Source of the DNA: Rhabdaerophilum calidifontis
GTDB taxonomy: Bacteria; Pseudomonadota; Alphaproteobacteria; Rhizobiales; Beijerinckiaceae
Reading direction: 5' to 3'
Length of the DNA: 64,000 nt
NCBI RefSeq assembly: GCF_008641065.1
Contig: NZ_VTRS01000007.1
Coordinates: forward strand, 62,001-126,000
In this document: positions 61,401 through 64,000 of the stretch, in pieces
How positions within the stretch are numbered: position 1 is the stretch's first letter
Layout: each line of letters starts with the position of its first letter
Notes under the pieces: model-generated
Told to the model about the DNA's origin: nothing
Seen by the model: only the letters and a program-made list of their open reading frames with translations
Database searches by the model: none
Position numbers and translations under genes: made by a program

Positions 61401-62419
61401 TCGAGGGGCGCGGCCTTGATCCCGCCTTCGCCGATGACGTGCCGGCGCTCGACGAACAGCCCGCCGCGCCGTCGCCGCCCCCGTTGCCGGGGCCGGCCGA
61501 GGCGCGTCTGCTCGAATTGCCGCTGCCGCGCGGCGCCGGCGGGCTCCTCGTCGCCTCGGTCCGCGCCGAACCCTGGCGCGGGCCTTATGCGATCGCGCGG
61601 GTGGATGGCGGGGGCGTCCGGCCTCTCGGGAGCGCGATCGCGCCGGCACGGATCGGCGAGACGCTGACGGCGCTGCCGCCGGGGCCGCTCTGGCGCTGGG
61701 ATCACGGCGCGCGGCTGGAGATCCGCCTCGAGGGCGGCGCGCTGGCGAGCCTCTCCGAGGCCGAGACGCTCGCGGGCGGCAATGCGCTGGCGCTGATCGA
61801 TTCCGCTGGCGGAATCGAGCTCGTGCTCGCGCGCGAGGCGGCGCTCATCGGCGCGAATACCTATCGCCTGACAGGGTTGCTGCGCGGAATCGGCCTTTCC
61901 GAGGCTGCGGCCGGCCGCCTGCTGCCTGCCGGCGCGGCTTTTGTCGTGCTCGACAATGCGCTGGTCGATCTCGGGCTCGGGACGGAGGCGATCGGCCAGC
62001 AGGTCGCGGCGATCGTGCTGCCGGCCGGCCGCGCGCCCGGCGATCCCAGCCAGACGGCGCTCGCGGCGACGATCGCCGGCCACGCCTTGCGGCCGCTGGC
62101 GCCCGTCCACCCCACCGCGCACCGCGAGGCCGGGGGCATCCGGATCCGCTTCATCCGGCGCGCCCGCACGGGGGGGGATTCGCTCGATCTGTTCGAGGTG
62201 CCGCTCGCCGAGGATCGCGAGGAATACCAGCTTGAGATCCTGGATGGCGCCATTCCCATCCGCACGATCGCGCTGGGCGGGACGGAATATCTCTACCCGT
62301 CGGCGGAGGAAATCGCCGATTTCGGCGTCGCGCAGACCGCGCTCGCGGTCCGTATCCGGCAGATGAGCATGCTCGTCGGGCCGGGCGATGCGCTGGAAAT
62401 GCTGCTGCCCGTGCGCTGA
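58499..62419 (+). CDS. GTA gp15: tail tip/host specificity megaprotein (gpJ-like, GTA TIM barrel)
   Basis: 1306 residues from the ATG at 58499. Gly-rich hydrophobic N-terminus (AGTAVGSFLGGPFGAAIGSA), tail-hub region to ~residue 300, then the GTA TIM-barrel glycoside-hydrolase-like domain (~residues 300-720; AHPEIGAIGIDFYMPLSDW, IFLTEIGCPAVDKGANQP with a Glu that could be catalytic), then the phage-tail/gpJ-type domains. Central spike of the baseplate that contacts the recipient. Last gene of the conserved GTA set. Confidence 0.95.
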   Translation: MATIALQIAGTAVGSFLGGPFGAAIGSAVGGTVGAMIDRSLLGAGKRVIEGPRLSDLAGISASEGAPIPRVYGRVRIGGQVIWATEFEESRTIERSGSGGGKSLGGGSAPVTETVRYSYFANVAIGLCEGPVAFLRRIWADGEELDLAGVAMRFYPGTEDQAPDPLIVAKQGTAALPGFRGLAYIVFERLPLERYGNRLPQFAFEIVRPAPGLPRMIRAINIIPGSTEFGYSTGEIREDFGYGASQAVNRAQWTHATDWDASLDQLQALMPELERATLVSAWFGDDLRAAHCTLRPRVEKSGKAILGGEWRVCGLTRAEALPVSAYDGRPNYGGTPADQSVIDAIRDLRARGLQVALHPFILMDIPAGNGRPDPYGGGANQPPFPWRGRITCDPAPGQSGSPEGTPAVSGQIAALIGTASPAHFALDGDTVLYSGPEEWSLRRMVLHHAMLARAAGEVETFILGSELVGLTHLSAGNGAYPFVQALLALISDIRAILGPGTVITYAADWTEYGAQARDGGQELRFPLDPVWAHPEIGAIGIDFYMPLSDWRPGRDHLDAAEAYGPADPDYLRARIASGEGYDWYYADDAARTGQIRQPITDGAYGKPWVFRPKDLAGWWLGPHVERVGGLELGQPTAYPGPVKPIFLTEIGCPAVDKGANQPNVFPDPKSSENAFPYASIGARDDLVQRRALEAILRHFDPSAPDFAAANNPLSPINGIRMVAPGFIAPWAWDARPYPAFPRLTGLWSDGGNWHRGHWLNGRIEAVPIAALIAMIAADLGLDPPAFRAVDGIVDGYVIERPMSARAAIEPLAGLFGLAVRIEGDRVAFIGRPSAVVATIPEEMLVEARDGRRIEITRRQETEMPRRLQLQFTDSERDFRRAVVQAEKNDARTMREEGEAVAIHVPLAAAQRIAETRLQDIWSARESFRFSLARGAPPIEPGDLVEIPTASGPRRVLVDRLTDRGIRDVEGRGLDPAFADDVPALDEQPAAPSPPPLPGPAEARLLELPLPRGAGGLLVASVRAEPWRGPYAIARVDGGGVRPLGSAIAPARIGETLTALPPGPLWRWDHGARLEIRLEGGALASLSEAETLAGGNALALIDSAGGIELVLAREAALIGANTYRLTGLLRGIGLSEAAAGRLLPAGAAFVVLDNALVDLGLGTEAIGQQVAAIVLPAGRAPGDPSQTALAATIAGHALRPLAPVHPTAHREAGGIRIRFIRRARTGGDSLDLFEVPLAEDREEYQLEILDGAIPIRTIALGGTEYLYPSAEEIADFGVAQTALAVRIRQMSMLVGPGDALEMLLPVR

Positions 62420-62445
62420 TTCCCGGACCTGCGAGGCTGTTTGCG

Positions 62446-63234
62446 ATGGCGCACGACATGTTCCAGACTGCACTTGCCGCCGTGCTCCGGCACGAGGGCG
62501 GTTTCGCCGACCATCCGGACGATCCCGGCGGCGCGACGATGATGGGCATCACGCAGGCGACGCTCGCCGAATGGCGCGGGCGGCCCGTGACCCGCGACGA
62601 GGTGCGGGCGTTGAGCCGCGCGGAGGCGGCAGCGATCTACCGCGCGCGCTATTGGGACCGTATCCGGGCCGACGAACTGCCCGCCGGGCTCGACCTCGCG
62701 GTGTTCGATCTCGCGGTCAATTCCGGCCCCGGCCGAGCCGTGCGGCTGCTGCAACGGGTTCTCGCAGTGCCAGCCGACGGGCTGATCGGCCCGAGGACGC
62801 TGGCGGCGGCGCGGGCGGCGGACAGCGCGGCGAGCATCCGCGCGCTCTGCGCCGCGCGACGCGCCTTTCTTCAATCCCTGCCCGCCCATGGCGTGTTCGG
62901 CCGCGGCTGGGCACGGCGCGTCGCCGCGATCGAGGCGCGCGCGCTCGCGCTGGCCGCTGGACAGGGACGGCCGGAGGGAAAGCGGCAGGCTGACAAGAAT
63001 AGCAACAGCATCAAGGAGAAAGATACCATGGAGACCACCAAGACCATTCTGTCGAGCCGCACGGTCTGGGCCAATGCCGTCGGGTTCGCGGCGCTTGCCC
63101 TGTCCTGGCTCGGCTTCGACGTGGGCGGGCTCGACCGTGACGCGCTGGTCGAGAACTTGCTCCAGGGGCTGGCCGGGCTCGGCTTCGTGCTCTCGACGAT
63201 CTTCCGCGTGATCGCGACCCGGCGGCTGATCTGA
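62446..63234 (+). CDS. Lysozyme (GH108) fused in frame to a holin-like membrane domain
   Basis: 262 residues. Residues 1-180: glycoside hydrolase family 108 with HEGGFADHPDDPGGATMMGIT (catalytic Glu) and FDLAVNSGPGRAVRLLQ plus a peptidoglycan-binding-like end. Residues 195-262 form a separate two-helix membrane unit (WANAVGFAALALSWLGF and LQGLAGLGFVLSTIFRVI), typical of short phage holins. The linker is unusually AT-rich and contains AAGGAGA (63013-63019) eight bases before an in-frame ATG at 63028, so the second part can also be made alone. It follows gp15 by 26 bases and probably serves GTA release. Confidence 0.85.
   Translation: MAHDMFQTALAAVLRHEGGFADHPDDPGGATMMGITQATLAEWRGRPVTRDEVRALSRAEAAAIYRARYWDRIRADELPAGLDLAVFDLAVNSGPGRAVRLLQRVLAVPADGLIGPRTLAAARAADSAASIRALCAARRAFLQSLPAHGVFGRGWARRVAAIEARALALAAGQGRPEGKRQADKNSNSIKEKDTMETTKTILSSRTVWANAVGFAALALSWLGFDVGGLDRDALVENLLQGLAGLGFVLSTIFRVIATRRLI
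63028..63234 (+). CDS. Holin-like protein from internal start
   Basis: 68 residues if translation begins at the internal ATG 63028, which has the best ribosome-binding site in this area (AAGGAGA). METTKTILSSRTVWANAVG starts like short phage holins of the S-R-T-V-W type; two membrane helices follow. Either an independent holin or only the C-terminal domain of the lysozyme fusion. Confidence 0.6.
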   Translation: METTKTILSSRTVWANAVGFAALALSWLGFDVGGLDRDALVENLLQGLAGLGFVLSTIFRVIATRRLI

Positions 63235-63243
63235 TCGCCGGGC

Positions 63244-63274
63244 TTGCCTCGCCCGCCGGTGAAGCTGGTATAGG
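63244..63274 (+). promoter_or_regulatory. Possible promoter of the response regulator gene
   Basis: TATAGG at 63269-63274, preceded by TGG (extended -10-like), with TTGCCT at 63244-63249; the spacer is long (19 bases), so the -35 match is doubtful. AGGAG at 63292-63296 is the ribosome-binding site. Confidence 0.35.
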
Positions 63275-63302
63275 AGGGCGTCGGCATTGTCAGGAGTGAA
63301 CC

Positions 63303-63986
63303 ATGCGCCTTCTCGTCGTCGAGGATGACCGCGACCTCAACCGCCAGCTCGTCGCGGCGCTGGAGGATGCCGGCTATGCCGTGGACAAGGCCTTCGACGG
63401 CGAGGAGGGGCATTTCCTCGGCGATACCGAACCCTATGACGGGGTGGTGCTCGATATGGGCCTGCCGCTTCTGGACGGGATCCGCGTCCTGGAGAAATGG
63501 CGCCGCGACGGCCGCACCATGCCGGTGCTGATCCTCACCGCGCGCGACCGGTGGAGCGAGAAGGTCCAGGGCTTCGATGCGGGCGCGGATGATTACGTGA
63601 CCAAGCCCTTCCACATGGAGGAGGTGCTCGCCCGCCTGCGCGCGCTGCTGCGCCGGGCAGCGGGCCATGCGACGAGCGAACTCCATTGCGGCCCGGTGAC
63701 GCTCGATACGCGGTCGAGCCGCGTCGTCGTCGACGGCAATGCGGTGCGGCTTACCTCGCACGAATACCGCCTGCTCGCCTATCTCATCCATCACCAAGGG
63801 CGCGTGGTCTCGCGCACGGAACTGGTCGAGCATCTTTACGACCAGGATTTCGACCGTGATTCCAATACGATCGAGGTTTTTGTCGGGCGTCTGCGCAAGA
63901 AGCTCGGCGTCGACATCATCCAGACCGTGCGCGGCCTCGGCTATATCGCGCAGGCCGGCGAGGCGCCGGGCGCGCCCAAGCGCTGA
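63303..63986 (+). CDS. feuP: OmpR-family response regulator, FeuP/PhoP-like
   Basis: 227 residues. Receiver domain with acidic pocket VVEDD, phospho-acceptor Asp in GVVLDMGLP near residue 51, and Lys in VTKPFHMEE near 101; winged-helix domain with LTSHEYRLLAYLIHH and FVGRLRKKLGVDIIQTVRGLGY. EGHFLGDTEPYDG closely resembles rhizobial FeuP, which with FeuQ senses envelope or osmotic conditions. An ATG at 63991, five bases after the stop, may begin the cognate kinase, cut off by the window end. Confidence 0.88.
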   Translation: MRLLVVEDDRDLNRQLVAALEDAGYAVDKAFDGEEGHFLGDTEPYDGVVLDMGLPLLDGIRVLEKWRRDGRTMPVLILTARDRWSEKVQGFDAGADDYVTKPFHMEEVLARLRALLRRAAGHATSELHCGPVTLDTRSSRVVVDGNAVRLTSHEYRLLAYLIHHQGRVVSRTELVEHLYDQDFDRDSNTIEVFVGRLRKKLGVDIIQTVRGLGYIAQAGEAPGAPKR

Positions 63987-64000
63987 CGCGATGGCCTGGC

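Noticed and set aside
47455-63234. Interpretation as an ordinary prophage
   Set aside because: No integrase, excisionase, replication, immunity or attachment-site repeats are visible, and gene order and GTA-specific families match RcGTA instead.
1-64000. CRISPR arrays, insertion sequences, rRNA or tRNA genes
   Set aside because: No regularly spaced repeats, transposase motifs or RNA-gene signatures were seen on reading either strand.

Overview
The window is high-GC DNA, almost entirely coding, from an alphaproteobacterium, most likely of the Hyphomicrobiales/Rhizobiales type. Evidence for this is a MucR/Ros regulator, a FeuP-like response regulator, DUF6456, DUF1491 and DUF1214 proteins, promoter cores of the alphaproteobacterial TTGAC...GCTA type, and above all a complete cluster collinear with the gene transfer agent (GTA) of Rhodobacter capsulatus. 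No rRNA, tRNA, CRISPR array or insertion sequence was seen.

Layout. 1-12757 is a surface-polysaccharide locus: the end of an asparagine synthase, three glycosyltransferases, a CapD/FlaA1-type dehydratase, a WecA-like lipid-carrier transferase, an O-antigen ligase/polymerase, a UDP-glucuronate epimerase, and gmd-fcl for GDP-L-fucose. 12772-15629 holds epmB, epmA and efp, a full EF-P beta-lysylation set. 15640-26663 is housekeeping and amino-acid metabolism: KDG kinase, ReAV-type asparaginase, pyroglutamyl peptidase, HerA-like ATPase, ArgO exporter, M20 peptidase, HAD dehalogenase, a GDCCVxC protein, and a branched-chain aminotransferase preceded by an Lrp-like box. 26673-35941 has murJ, a family-2 glycosyltransferase, a ChbG/HpnK deacetylase, sodB, oligopeptidase B and msrB.

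36290-47447 carries mucR, a DnaA-domain-IV-like HTH gene overlapping a DUF6456 gene, sufE, a divergent histidine kinase, and a cell-envelope block (peptidoglycan-binding protein, DUF1491, lipoprotein, DUF1214 pair, class A PBP). 47455-62419 is the GTA structural cluster in canonical order: small and large terminase, portal, protease, capsid, connectors, tail tube, chaperones, very short tape measure, baseplate and tail tip. An in-frame lysozyme-holin gene follows, then a FeuP-like regulator.

The most interesting reading is that the window holds a GTA and its dedicated regulators about 10 kb apart. The HTH/DUF6456 pair looks like a split form of GafA (compare GafY/GafZ of Caulobacter). The upstream regions of the pair and of the GTA operon share an exact 11-mer and an 8-mer. 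The GTA promoter carries a perfect inverted repeat between -35 and -10, and its roughly 200-nt leader contains a terminator-like hairpin, as expected if the operon is controlled by antitermination. Further oddities in the GTA are a likely programmed -1 frameshift joining the two tail chaperone genes, an antisense trypsin-like protease between head and tail modules, and the endolysin-holin fusion with its own internal ribosome-binding site.
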